This document shows, piece after piece, positions 1 through 7,819 of a stretch of DNA of 64,000 bases. The notes under the pieces were generated by a model. It saw only the letters and a list, made by a program, of their open reading frames with translations. It was not told the DNA's origin and did not search any database. The position numbers and the translations under genes are program-made. The first letter of the stretch is position 1. The number at the start of each line of letters is the position of its first letter. The stretch is from Achromobacter animicus (GTDB lineage Bacteria; Pseudomonadota; Gammaproteobacteria; Burkholderiales; Burkholderiaceae_B), in the NCBI RefSeq assembly GCF_902859585.1, contig NZ_CADIJM010000001.1, positions 868,001-932,000 of the forward strand. The letters run 5' to 3'.

Positions 1-179
1 GGGATGTTGTGTTTGACGCAGATGGCGTAACGGTTGTGCCCGTCGATCAGCAGGTCGCCCCACAGCACCAGGGCGTCGCGGCACCCCTCGGCCAGCAGGC
101 TGCGCTCCAGCGCGGCGTGTTCGTCCTCGGTCAGCGGGTCTATATAGGCACGCAGGCCTTCGTCTACTCTGATTTCCAT
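1..179 (-). CDS. ParB-like N-terminal domain protein (partial, C-terminus off the left edge)
   Basis: The first 59 residues of a minus-strand gene are inside the window, starting at the ATG at 177-179. The translation contains an acidic N-terminus, then LTEDEHAALERSLLAEGCRD and LLIDGHNRYAIC. The DGHNRY segment with the preceding layout resembles the start of ParB/Srx-type nuclease-fold domains in plasmid replication or partition related proteins. That family assignment is from memory of the motif only. The rest of the gene, and therefore its DNA-binding part, cannot be seen. Confidence 0.6.
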   Translation of the reverse strand, partial: MEIRVDEGLRAYIDPLTEDEHAALERSLLAEGCRDALVLWGDLLIDGHNRYAICVKHNI

Positions 180-206
180 GGTGTCCAAATAAAGTCGGGC
201 GGCGCC

Positions 207-818
207 CTACGCCAGCCCCTGTCCGCGCAGCACGTCCTGGATCGCGGCCAGGCGCGCCACGGGGTCCGTCAGGCCCAGCAGCGTTGCCTTGTCGTCCGGA
301 GGCAGCGGCAAGAGTTCGCACCAGCGGTTTGCCACCCAGCCGCAATCGTCCAGCCGGAACGGCGGCGCCAGCGGCATTCTTTCGGCGGGCACGCCGTCCT
401 GCTGCCACTGCGCCACCAAGCGCCCCAGCGCATCGGCGCTGGCCTGCATGGCCGCGGGCACCGGCGTGGGCGGGTCATCGGCAATGGGCTCGGCCTCGCC
501 CATCCAAAGGCCGTATTTTGCCACCTCGCTGGACCGGAGCCGAAAGCGCGAGGTGCCCCGGCACCGGATTTCCAGCAAGGCCGGCATGGGCGCCTCCCAG
601 GTTTCGACCCGCGCCATGGTGCCCACGGGCGACAGCGTCTCGACGCCCTCGGGCGAGCGGACCTCGCTGCCGGCCAACAGGCCCACGATGCCGAACTCGG
701 TGTTGTCGGCGATGCTGCGCCGGATCATGTCCAGATAGCGGACCTCGAAGATGCGCAGATGCACCACGCCCGCGGGAAACAGCGCATTGGACAGCGGAAA
801 CAAGGGAATCAGCGACAT
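207..818 (-). CDS. Lon-substrate-binding (LON N-terminal) domain protein
   Basis: 203 aa made almost entirely of one Lon N-terminal domain, starting with PLFPLSNALFPAGVVHLRIF, which is the hallmark opening of the family. There is no AAA+ or protease part, so this is the stand-alone form (about 200 aa) common in proteobacteria. Its role is unclear; it may bind unfolded or specific protein substrates in the cytoplasm. It begins 13 bases after the CMD-family gene on the same strand and is probably co-transcribed with it. Confidence 0.85.
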   Translation of the reverse strand: MSLIPLFPLSNALFPAGVVHLRIFEVRYLDMIRRSIADNTEFGIVGLLAGSEVRSPEGVETLSPVGTMARVETWEAPMPALLEIRCRGTSRFRLRSSEVAKYGLWMGEAEPIADDPPTPVPAAMQASADALGRLVAQWQQDGVPAERMPLAPPFRLDDCGWVANRWCELLPLPPDDKATLLGLTDPVARLAAIQDVLRGQGLA

Positions 819-831
819 GGCCGCCTCCTGG

Positions 832-1239
832 TCATTTCACGTGGAAGGCATCGTCCACGGGCACCTGCAGGGCCGTCGCCAGCGCGTTGGTCTGCGACGC
901 CATCGCCATCACCGCCAGCAGTTCGGCGTGCTGGCCATCAGTCATGCCTTTGGCCCGGGCCGAGGCCGTGTGGGAATGGACGCAATACGAGCAGCCATTG
1001 GCGGTGGACACCGCGATGTAGATCATTTCGCGCACCAGCGGCGAGAGCTCGCCCTCGGCCATCATCACCGTCTTGAGCTGCTCCCAGACGCTGCGCATCC
1101 GCGGGGGATCGTTGGCCAGCGCCCGCCAGAAGTTGTTGACGAAGTCCGACTTGCGCGTGGCGCGGATGTCCTCGAACACCGCCCATGCCTCGGGACTTCT
1201 GCGGATCTCGTCATCGCTCAGCAGCCTTACCGTGCTCAT
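832..1239 (-). CDS. Carboxymuconolactone decarboxylase / AhpD-like protein
   Basis: 135 aa. The segment YIAVSTANGCSYCVHSH carries the CxxC-x2-H motif of the AhpD/CMD fold, found in alkylhydroperoxidase-like thiol redox proteins and gamma-carboxymuconolactone decarboxylases. The CxxC form favours a peroxidase-like or thiol redox role over ring-cleavage metabolism. I chose the ATG at 1237-1239 (MSTVRLL) because GGAG lies about six bases upstream. A longer frame to 1275 exists but lacks a ribosome site. It is first of a two-gene unit with the LON-domain protein. Confidence 0.82.
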   Translation of the reverse strand: MSTVRLLSDDEIRRSPEAWAVFEDIRATRKSDFVNNFWRALANDPPRMRSVWEQLKTVMMAEGELSPLVREMIYIAVSTANGCSYCVHSHTASARAKGMTDGQHAELLAVMAMASQTNALATALQVPVDDAFHVK

Positions 1240-1324
1240 TGCACCGCTCCATCGTGAAAAAACACATCGGACCACCGCATCGCGGCGGCCGCCTTTTGAC
1301 CCGTCCAGGAACGCAGCCGGCCGC

Positions 1325-1669
1325 TCAAGTGTTTCGGCCGTCGTACGGAATGCGGGTCAGCGAATTCAGGTCGACGTTTTCCAGGCAACGCACGTTGACC
1401 GCCGCCGTTTCCTTGCCTTCTGCGCCGACCCCGAACCCGAAGGGCGCACAGCCGCAGTTGGCGCAGAAATGGTGCGAGATCACGTGCTTGTTGAAGGTGT
1501 ACGTCGACATGGACTGCGAGGACGACGTAATGCGCAGCGCGGCGCGCGGCACGAACCACAGCAGATAGCCCTTGCGGCTGCAGTGCGAGCAGTTGCATTC
1601 CAACACCTGCGACACATCGCCATCGACTTCATAGGCGATCTGCCCGCAGTGGCAGCTTCCTTGTTGCAT
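1325..1669 (-). CDS. GFA-family (CENP-V type) zinc protein
   Basis: 114 aa. Cysteines follow the GFA pattern: GSCHCGQIAYE near the N-terminus, ECNCSHCSRKG around residue 25-35, and FCANCGCAPFG around residue 70. These ligate two zinc ions in glutathione-dependent formaldehyde-activating enzyme relatives. Most members are of unknown substrate; a thiol-adduct role is only a family-level inference. The gene stands alone on the minus strand. Confidence 0.85.
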   Translation of the reverse strand: MQQGSCHCGQIAYEVDGDVSQVLECNCSHCSRKGYLLWFVPRAALRITSSSQSMSTYTFNKHVISHHFCANCGCAPFGFGVGAEGKETAAVNVRCLENVDLNSLTRIPYDGRNT

Positions 1670-1790
1670 GGATTGTCTCCCGGCCGTAATCGGATCAGAC
1701 TCCCATCATAGGCCCGCCCCGCCCGCCTTGCCCATGCGGACGCACCGCACCCCAGCCCCAACCCCACCCCCGGCCACGCACGGAGCCATC

Positions 1791-2219
1791 ATGCCCCAGT
1801 TATCCGCATACCTCAGTTTTGACGGCAACTGCGCCGAGGCCATGCGCTTTTACGAACGCGTGCTGGGCGGCCGCCTTGACGCGCTGGTCCGCTACGCAGA
1901 TGCACCGCCCGATGCGGCCATGCCGGTGCTGTCGGACGAGGACGCCGGGCGCATCATGTACGCCCGCCTGACGCTGGACGAACAGACCTTGCTGGGCAGC
2001 GACGCCACTGCCGGCCATCCCTACCCCGGCAATCGCGGGGTGGCGCTGGCGCTGGTCTATCCCACCGTGTCGGATGCGCATCGCGTGTTCGAGCACCTGG
2101 CCGAAGGCGGCAGCGTCACGATGCCGCTGCAAAAGACTTTCTGGGCCGAAGCCTACGGCGCGCTGGTCGACCGGTATGGCACGCGGTGGATGGTAAGCGG
2201 CGGCCGCATGAGTCACTGA
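1791..2219 (+). CDS. PhnB-like VOC family protein
   Basis: 142 aa glyoxalase/bleomycin-resistance fold. The opening LSAYLSFDGNCAEAMRFYERVLGG is typical of the PhnB/DUF1338-like branch, where a single VOC unit pair forms the protein. Substrate is unknown. Start is the ATG at 1791; the upstream open frame is Pro-rich and not protein-like. The protein ends TRWMVSGGRMSH. Confidence 0.82.
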   Translation: MPQLSAYLSFDGNCAEAMRFYERVLGGRLDALVRYADAPPDAAMPVLSDEDAGRIMYARLTLDEQTLLGSDATAGHPYPGNRGVALALVYPTVSDAHRVFEHLAEGGSVTMPLQKTFWAEAYGALVDRYGTRWMVSGGRMSH

Positions 2220-2235
2220 GCGCCCCGCACCCTTC

Positions 2236-3090
2236 CTAACCGCCCGGCCGGTGCGCCGCCAGCACGTCGTGCAGCGACTGCGCGGCGCCTTGCAGCACCG
2301 GCACCGCGCGCAACAGATCGTCCAGCATCACCCGCGCGGTCGGCGCGTGGCAGGCCACCGCCGCCACCACGCGGTCCTCGCCGTCGCGCACCGGCACCGC
2401 CACCGCGCTCATGCCGCGCACGAACTCCTCGTTGTCGATGCCGATGCCGCGCACGGCCAGCCGCTCCAGCTCGGCGTCCAGCTTGGCCAGGTCGGTGAAC
2501 GTGCGCGGCGTATTGCGCGTAAGCGGCAGGCGCGCCAGCACGCGGCCACGCTCCAGGCGGTTCATCGACGCCAGAAACAGCTTGCCGCTGGCCGTGCAAT
2601 GCATGGGCACGTGGCTGCCCACGGCAAAGAACAGGCGTAGGGGCTCGGACGTCTCGACGCGTTCCATGTAGACGACCTGGTCGCCGTCCGGTGCGGTCAG
2701 GTTGCACGTTTCGCCCAACGTGCCCACCAGCTTGGTCAGCACCGCGCGGCATGCACGCGTGAAGGCGCTGGCGCGCAGCGTAGCCAGCGCCAGCGATGTC
2801 GCCTGCGGCCCCGTCACGAAGCCGTTTTCAGTCGGGGTGGCGGCCACAAAGCCCGCGCGCTGCATGGCGGCCAAGAGGCGCATCAGCGTGGTCTTGGGCA
2901 TGTCGAGCCGTTGCGCCAACTGCGCGAGCGTGGGCGGATGCTGCGCGCGGGCCAGGTGATCCAGCACCAGCAATGCCCGCAGCGAACGGGCGGCTTCCTG
3001 GTGCCCGCCGCTGTCATCGGACCGGCCGTCGGCCGCCTGTTCCGATGCTGCACTGCGATTTTGAAACCGACGCTGCATGTTCTGTTCCAT
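2236..3090 (-). CDS. IclR-family transcriptional regulator
   Basis: 284 aa. An N-terminal winged helix is visible around residues 45-85 (TLAQLAQRLDMPKTTLMRLL), followed by the IclR effector domain with HCTASGKLFLA and GIDNEEFVRGMSAVAVPV. The gene is divergent from the GMC oxidoreductase and MFS transporter, so it probably controls their induction by the transported compound. A second ATG four codons in (MQRRF) is an equally possible start. Two TGTTCTGT copies in the divergent region are candidate binding sites. Confidence 0.9.
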   Translation of the reverse strand: MEQNMQRRFQNRSAASEQAADGRSDDSGGHQEAARSLRALLVLDHLARAQHPPTLAQLAQRLDMPKTTLMRLLAAMQRAGFVAATPTENGFVTGPQATSLALATLRASAFTRACRAVLTKLVGTLGETCNLTAPDGDQVVYMERVETSEPLRLFFAVGSHVPMHCTASGKLFLASMNRLERGRVLARLPLTRNTPRTFTDLAKLDAELERLAVRGIGIDNEEFVRGMSAVAVPVRDGEDRVVAAVACHAPTARVMLDDLLRAVPVLQGAAQSLHDVLAAHRPGG

Positions 3091-3125
3091 TTGTCTGCCC
3101 CAGCGCGTGTTGTGCTTTGTTCTGT
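3078..3125. promoter_or_regulatory. Paired TGTTCTGT direct repeats in the iclR/GMC divergent region
   Basis: TGTTCTGT occurs at 3078-3085 and again at 3118-3125, 40 bases apart, close to four helical turns. The first copy overlaps the start of the IclR gene. The second lies about a dozen bases upstream of a possible -10 (TAGAAT, 3138-3143) for the GMC gene. This suits an IclR dimer or tetramer site but is inference from spacing only. Confidence 0.35.
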
Positions 3126-3225
3126 GTGCGCGCTTCCTAGAATCGCCTCAGATGCCGGCCTGGTCCGCATTGCGGAGCGCGAGCCGGTCGGACCTGCCGA
3201 ACAATATAAGGGAGACCGCGCGGAT

Positions 3226-4887
3226 ATGTCCGATACCGTCGATTACATCGTGGTGGGCGCCGGCTCGGCCGGATGCGTGATGGCGAACCGGTTGAGTGCG
3301 GACGGCGCGCACTCGGTGTGCCTGCTGGAGGCCGGTCCCAAGGACACCTATCCGTGGATCCACATTCCGATCGGCTACGGCAAGACGATGTTCCACAAGG
3401 TGGTGAACTGGGGCTTCTACACGGACCCGGATCCCAACATGCTGGACCGGCGCATCTACTGGCCGCGCGGCCGCACGCTGGGCGGCTCCAGCGCCATCAA
3501 CGGCCTCATCTACATCCGCGGCCAGCGCGAAGACTACGACGCGTGGGCGGCGGCCGGCAACGCGGGCTGGGGCTGGGACGACTGCCTGCCGTGGTTTCGC
3601 AAGCTGGAAAACAACGACCTGGGACCCGGCCCCACCCGCGGTACCGAGGGTCCGCTGAACGCCACGTCCATCAAGACGCCGCATCCGCTGGTGGAAGCGC
3701 TGATCGCCGCCGCGGGCAAGCTGGGCGTGCCGCACGTGCGCGACTTCAATAGCGGCGACCAGGAAGGCGTGGGCTATTACCAGCTGACCACGCGAAACGG
3801 CCGGCGCTGCTCCACCGCCGTGGCTTACCTGCGCCCCGCGCAGAGCCGCCCCAACCTGCGCATCGAGACCGATGCGCACGCGATGGCCGTGCTGTTCGAA
3901 GGCAGCCGCGCCTGCGGCGTGCGCTACCGGCAAGGCGGCCAGGTCCGCACGCTGCGCGCCCGGCGCGAAGTCGTGCTGTGCGCGGGCGCCCTGCAATCGC
4001 CGCAGCTGCTTCAGCTATCCGGCGTCGGGCCCGCCAGCCTGCTGCGCGAGTTCGGCATCGGCGTCGTGCGCGACCTGCCCGGCGTGGGCGAAAACCTGCA
4101 GGATCATCTTCAGATCCGCCTGATCTACGAGACCACCCGCCCCATCACCACAAACGACCAGTTGCGCAGCCTGACCGGCCGAGTGCGCATGGGGCTGCAA
4201 TGGCTGCTGCTGCGCAGCGGTCCGCTGGCCGTGGGCATCAATCAGGGCGGTCTTTTCTGCCGCGTCGATCCGGCCAGCCGCACGCCCGACACCCAGTTCC
4301 ATTTCGCGACCCTGTCCGCCGACATGGCGGGCGGCAGGGTGCATCCGTTTTCCGGCTGCACCTATTCGGTGTGCCAGTTGCGCCCGACCTCGCGCGGCCG
4401 GGTGCGCCTGCGCAGCACGGACCCGTTCGAGGCGCCGTCCATGCTGCCCAATTACCTGTCGACGGAACTGGACCGCCGCATGGCGGTGGCCGCCGTGCGG
4501 TATGCGCGCCAGGTCGCCGCGACCGAGCCGCTGGCCGGCCTGATGAAACGTGAGTTCCGGCCCGGCCCGGACGTGCACACGGACGACGAGATCCTGCACT
4601 TCTGCCGGGAGTATGGCGCCACCATCTTCCACCCGTCAGGCACGGCAAAGATGGGACCGCGCAGCGATCCGCTGGCCGTCGTGGACGAGCGCCTGCGCGT
4701 GCACGGCGTGTCGGCGCTGCGCGTGGTGGATTGCTCGATCATGCCCACGCTGGTTTCAGGCAACACCAACGCGCCGGTCGTGATGCTGGCCGAGCGCGCG
4801 GCGGATTTCATGCTGCAGGACGTGCGGCAGGCGCGCGCGCAAGTCCTGCACACGCCCGCCCGGATGGAGATGACGGACCCCGGCTAG
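3226..4887 (+). CDS. GMC-family FAD oxidoreductase (choline-dehydrogenase-like)
   Basis: 553 aa. FAD-binding GxGxxG in IVVGAGSAGCVMANRL at the N-terminus, GMC signature 1 around RTLGGSSAINGLIYIRG, signature 2 in GALQSPQLLQLSGVGP, and the C-terminal active-site region HPSGTAKMG followed by GNTNAPVVM carry the His and Asn expected of alcohol-oxidising members. It should oxidise an alcohol to an aldehyde or ketone, passing electrons to a quinone or other acceptor. The ATG at 3226 is preceded by GGGAG; the frame is open further upstream but without protein-like sequence. It sits before an MFS transporter. Confidence 0.92.
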   Translation: MSDTVDYIVVGAGSAGCVMANRLSADGAHSVCLLEAGPKDTYPWIHIPIGYGKTMFHKVVNWGFYTDPDPNMLDRRIYWPRGRTLGGSSAINGLIYIRGQREDYDAWAAAGNAGWGWDDCLPWFRKLENNDLGPGPTRGTEGPLNATSIKTPHPLVEALIAAAGKLGVPHVRDFNSGDQEGVGYYQLTTRNGRRCSTAVAYLRPAQSRPNLRIETDAHAMAVLFEGSRACGVRYRQGGQVRTLRARREVVLCAGALQSPQLLQLSGVGPASLLREFGIGVVRDLPGVGENLQDHLQIRLIYETTRPITTNDQLRSLTGRVRMGLQWLLLRSGPLAVGINQGGLFCRVDPASRTPDTQFHFATLSADMAGGRVHPFSGCTYSVCQLRPTSRGRVRLRSTDPFEAPSMLPNYLSTELDRRMAVAAVRYARQVAATEPLAGLMKREFRPGPDVHTDDEILHFCREYGATIFHPSGTAKMGPRSDPLAVVDERLRVHGVSALRVVDCSIMPTLVSGNTNAPVVMLAERAADFMLQDVRQARAQVLHTPARMEMTDPG

Positions 4888-4960
4888 GAAACCCATATCG
4901 CAGACAGACCCGGCCGCGGCAGCGCAGATTGCCAGGCCGACCCACCAAAGGAGACTGGAC

Positions 4961-6301
4961 ATGGCCAAGCAAAACGAAGCGGCGGTGCGCAAAGTCGTCA
5001 CCGCCTCGCTGATCGGCGCCACCATCGAGTGGTACGACTTTTTCCTGTATGGCGTCGTCGCCGGCATCGTATTCAACAAGCTGTACTTTCCCACCGGGGA
5101 CCCGCTGGTCTCGACCATGCTGGCGTACACGACGTTCGCCGTCGGTTTCGTCACCCGGCCGCTGGGCGGGCTGATCTTCGGCCATTTCGGCGACCGCATC
5201 GGCAGAAAGAGCATGCTGGTGATGACGCTGATGATCATGGGCATCGCGACCTTCCTGATCGGTCTGGTGCCCACGTACGACATGATCGGCATCTGGGCGC
5301 CGATCCTGCTGCTTCTTTTGCGCGTGTTCCAGGGCATCGGGCTGGGCGGCGAATGGGGCGGCGCGGTGCTCATGGCCTATGAGTACGCGCCGCCGGAGAA
5401 AAAAGGCTTTTACGCGTCGTTGCCGCAGATCGGTCTGGCGATCGGGCTGTGCCTGGCGTCGGGCACGGTGGCGCTGCTGTCCGTTCTGCTGACCGACGAG
5501 CAGTTCATGGCGTGGGGATGGCGCATCGCCTTCCTGGCGTCCGCCGCCATGGTGGCCGTGGGCATGTACATCCGGCTCAACATCAAGGAGACGCCGGAGT
5601 TCACGGCGGTCAAGGCGCAGAATGCCGAAAGCCGCATCCCGTTCATGGACATGATGCGGCGCTATCCCGGCAACGTCGTCAAGGGCATGGGCGCACGCTA
5701 TATCGACGGCGTGTTCTTCAACGTCTTTGGCGTGTTCTCGATCTCGTTCCTGACGCAGTCGGTCAAGATCACGCGGACCGAGGCGTTGATCGGGGTGATG
5801 GCGGCGGCGCTGGTGATGTGCTTCTTCATCCCCTTCTTCGGCCGCCTGTCCGACCGCATCGGCCGCACGCGCGTGTACTTCTGGGGATCGCTCATCACCG
5901 CCGCGGCGTCGTTCCCCGGCTTCTGGATGATGATCAACAGCGGCGGCAACGTGATGCTGATCTGGCTGGCCATCATCATTCCGTTCGGGATCCTGTATGC
6001 CGCCATCTACGGCCCGGAGGCCGCGCTGTTCTGCGAGCTTTTCGACGCCAAGGTGCGCTACACCGGCATCTCGTTCGTCTATCAGTTCTCCGGCATCTTC
6101 GCGTCCGGCATCACGCCCATCATTGCCACCGCCCTGCTCAAGACGGGCGGCGGGCAGCCGTGGCTGATCTGCCTGTACGTGCTCTTCGCGGGCGTGGTGT
6201 CGGCGTTCTGCGCGTGGCTGATCGGGCGCGGCAAGCAACCGGTGGAACTGGACGGCGCGGGTCAGCCGTCCATGCCGCGGGCGGGGCTGCGCAAGGCGTA
6301 G
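4961..6301 (+). CDS. MFS transporter, metabolite:H+ symporter (MHS) type
   Basis: 446 aa with about 12 hydrophobic segments. The N-terminus ASLIGATIEWYDFFLYG is the MHS-family signature, and the loop 2-3 motif appears as GDRIGRKS with a repeat at loop 8-9 (LSDRIGRTR). These proteins import organic acids, osmolytes or aromatic acids with protons across the inner membrane. AAAGGAG precedes the ATG. It lies 73 bases after the GMC oxidoreductase, suggesting one uptake-and-oxidation unit under the IclR regulator. Substrate is not deducible. Confidence 0.92.
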   Translation: MAKQNEAAVRKVVTASLIGATIEWYDFFLYGVVAGIVFNKLYFPTGDPLVSTMLAYTTFAVGFVTRPLGGLIFGHFGDRIGRKSMLVMTLMIMGIATFLIGLVPTYDMIGIWAPILLLLLRVFQGIGLGGEWGGAVLMAYEYAPPEKKGFYASLPQIGLAIGLCLASGTVALLSVLLTDEQFMAWGWRIAFLASAAMVAVGMYIRLNIKETPEFTAVKAQNAESRIPFMDMMRRYPGNVVKGMGARYIDGVFFNVFGVFSISFLTQSVKITRTEALIGVMAAALVMCFFIPFFGRLSDRIGRTRVYFWGSLITAAASFPGFWMMINSGGNVMLIWLAIIIPFGILYAAIYGPEAALFCELFDAKVRYTGISFVYQFSGIFASGITPIIATALLKTGGGQPWLICLYVLFAGVVSAFCAWLIGRGKQPVELDGAGQPSMPRAGLRKA

Positions 6302-6379
6302 CCGGCGGGCGGGCCCCGATGGGCGGTGCGCGCAGGGGCCCGGGCCGTCGCCGTTCGGGTTCGGCGCGGCCCGCCCCGC

Positions 6380-7816
6380 TCAGTCCAGCGCTGCCTGCGG
6401 CGGCTGCTGGACCGGCCAGCCGCCACCCAGCGCCTTGAACAGCGTCGCCAGCGCCGCCTGGCGCTGGGCGCTGACGTCGATATAGGCGATCTGATCCGTG
6501 TACGCGCTGCGCTGCGCGTCCAGATAACGCAGATGACTGTCGACGCCGCCGCGATAGCGCGCCTCGGACAACTGCATGGCGATCTGGCTGGATTGCGCCA
6601 GCGCCAGGCGCGAGGCCTCTTCGCGGCGCAGCGTCTCGGTGGCCACCAACGCGTCGGACACCTCGCGGAACGCCGTCTGGATCGTCTTTTCATACTGCGC
6701 CACGGCGATGTCCTTGCGCACGGAAGCCAAATCCAGATTGGCCACATTGCGCCCGCCGGCAAAGATCGGCAGCGTGATCTGCGGCGTGAACGACCAGGCG
6801 CGCTGCCCGGATTCGAACAGGCCCGACAGGTCCGCGCTGGAACTGCCGAACAGCCCGGTCAGCGAAATGCTGGGAAAGAACGCCGCCCGCGCCGCGCCGA
6901 TGCTGGCATTGCGCGCCTGCAACTGATGTTCGGCGGCCAGGATGTCGGGGCGGTTTTCCAGCAGCGCCGACGGCGCGCCCGCCGCGATCTCCTGCACCAG
7001 CATCGGGGCATCGGCCGTGCGCGCCGGCAGGTACGGCGACAGGTCGCTGATCCCCACCAGCAGGCCGAGCGCATTCCCGGCCTGGCGGACCTCGCGGTCC
7101 ATGCGTTCCAGTTCCGCGCGCGACTGCTCGGTCAGGCCCAGCGCTTCCTGGTAGTCCAGCGCCGTCGCCGTGCCCGCCTGGCGGCGCTTGACGATCAGCT
7201 CCAACGACGCCTCGCGGCTGGCGAGGGTCTGGCGCGTGACATCCAGGCGGCGTTGCGCGCTGTCGCGGGCCACATAGGCCTGGATCACCTCGGCCACCAG
7301 GCTGATCTGCGCGCTGCGCGCCGTGGCCTCGGTCGACAGGTACTCCTGCAACGCCGCGTCCGACAGGCTGCGCACGCGGCCGAACAGGTCCAGTTCAAAG
7401 GCGGTGAGGCCCAGGCCGGCCTGGTAGCTGCTTTGCACCGCCGACTCGCCGGTGGTGTTCAGGTCGCCGGGGACGCGCTGGCGCGTGCCCGTGCCCTGCG
7501 CATCGATGCCGGGCAGCCGGTCGGCCCGCGTGATCTGATACTGCGCCCGGGCCGCCTCGATGTTGAGCAGCGACTGGCGCAGGTCGCGATTGTTGGCCAG
7601 CGACAGCTCGACCAGCTTGCGCAAGGCGTCGTCGGTGACGAAGGACTGCCAGTCCAGCGTCGCCGCCGCGGATTCGCCGGGGCCGGTCGATGCCAGGCTC
7701 CAGTTGTCACCGACGGGGGACGCCGGACGTTCGTAGACGGGCGCCAGCGAGCAGCCCGCCAGCGCCGCGGTCAGCAGCAGCGTGGACATCCGCAGGGGAA
7801 AGAAGGTCTGCAACAT
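6380..7816 (-). CDS. RND efflux outer-membrane lipoprotein (OprM/NodT family)
   Basis: 478 aa. Signal sequence with lipobox LAGC (TLLLTAALAGCSLAPVY) for acylation, then two TolC-like repeats typical of NodT/OprM factors, including LGLTAFELDLFGRVRSLSDAA and RSLLDYLDAQRS-like blocks near the C-terminus. It forms the trimeric outer-membrane channel of the pump. The ATG at 7814-7816 has GGAG upstream and lies three bases after the stop of the inner-membrane pump gene, so translation is probably coupled. An internal Met at codon 10 is also possible. Confidence 0.93.
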   Translation of the reverse strand: MLQTFFPLRMSTLLLTAALAGCSLAPVYERPASPVGDNWSLASTGPGESAAATLDWQSFVTDDALRKLVELSLANNRDLRQSLLNIEAARAQYQITRADRLPGIDAQGTGTRQRVPGDLNTTGESAVQSSYQAGLGLTAFELDLFGRVRSLSDAALQEYLSTEATARSAQISLVAEVIQAYVARDSAQRRLDVTRQTLASREASLELIVKRRQAGTATALDYQEALGLTEQSRAELERMDREVRQAGNALGLLVGISDLSPYLPARTADAPMLVQEIAAGAPSALLENRPDILAAEHQLQARNASIGAARAAFFPSISLTGLFGSSSADLSGLFESGQRAWSFTPQITLPIFAGGRNVANLDLASVRKDIAVAQYEKTIQTAFREVSDALVATETLRREEASRLALAQSSQIAMQLSEARYRGGVDSHLRYLDAQRSAYTDQIAYIDVSAQRQAALATLFKALGGGWPVQQPPQAALD

Positions 7817-7819
7817 GAA

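Noticed and set aside
6310-6342. CGGGCCCC/GGGGCCCG inverted repeat between the MFS gene and the outer-membrane lipoprotein gene
   Set aside because: Loop of 17 bases, no T-run and very GC-rich surroundings make it too weak to call a terminator.
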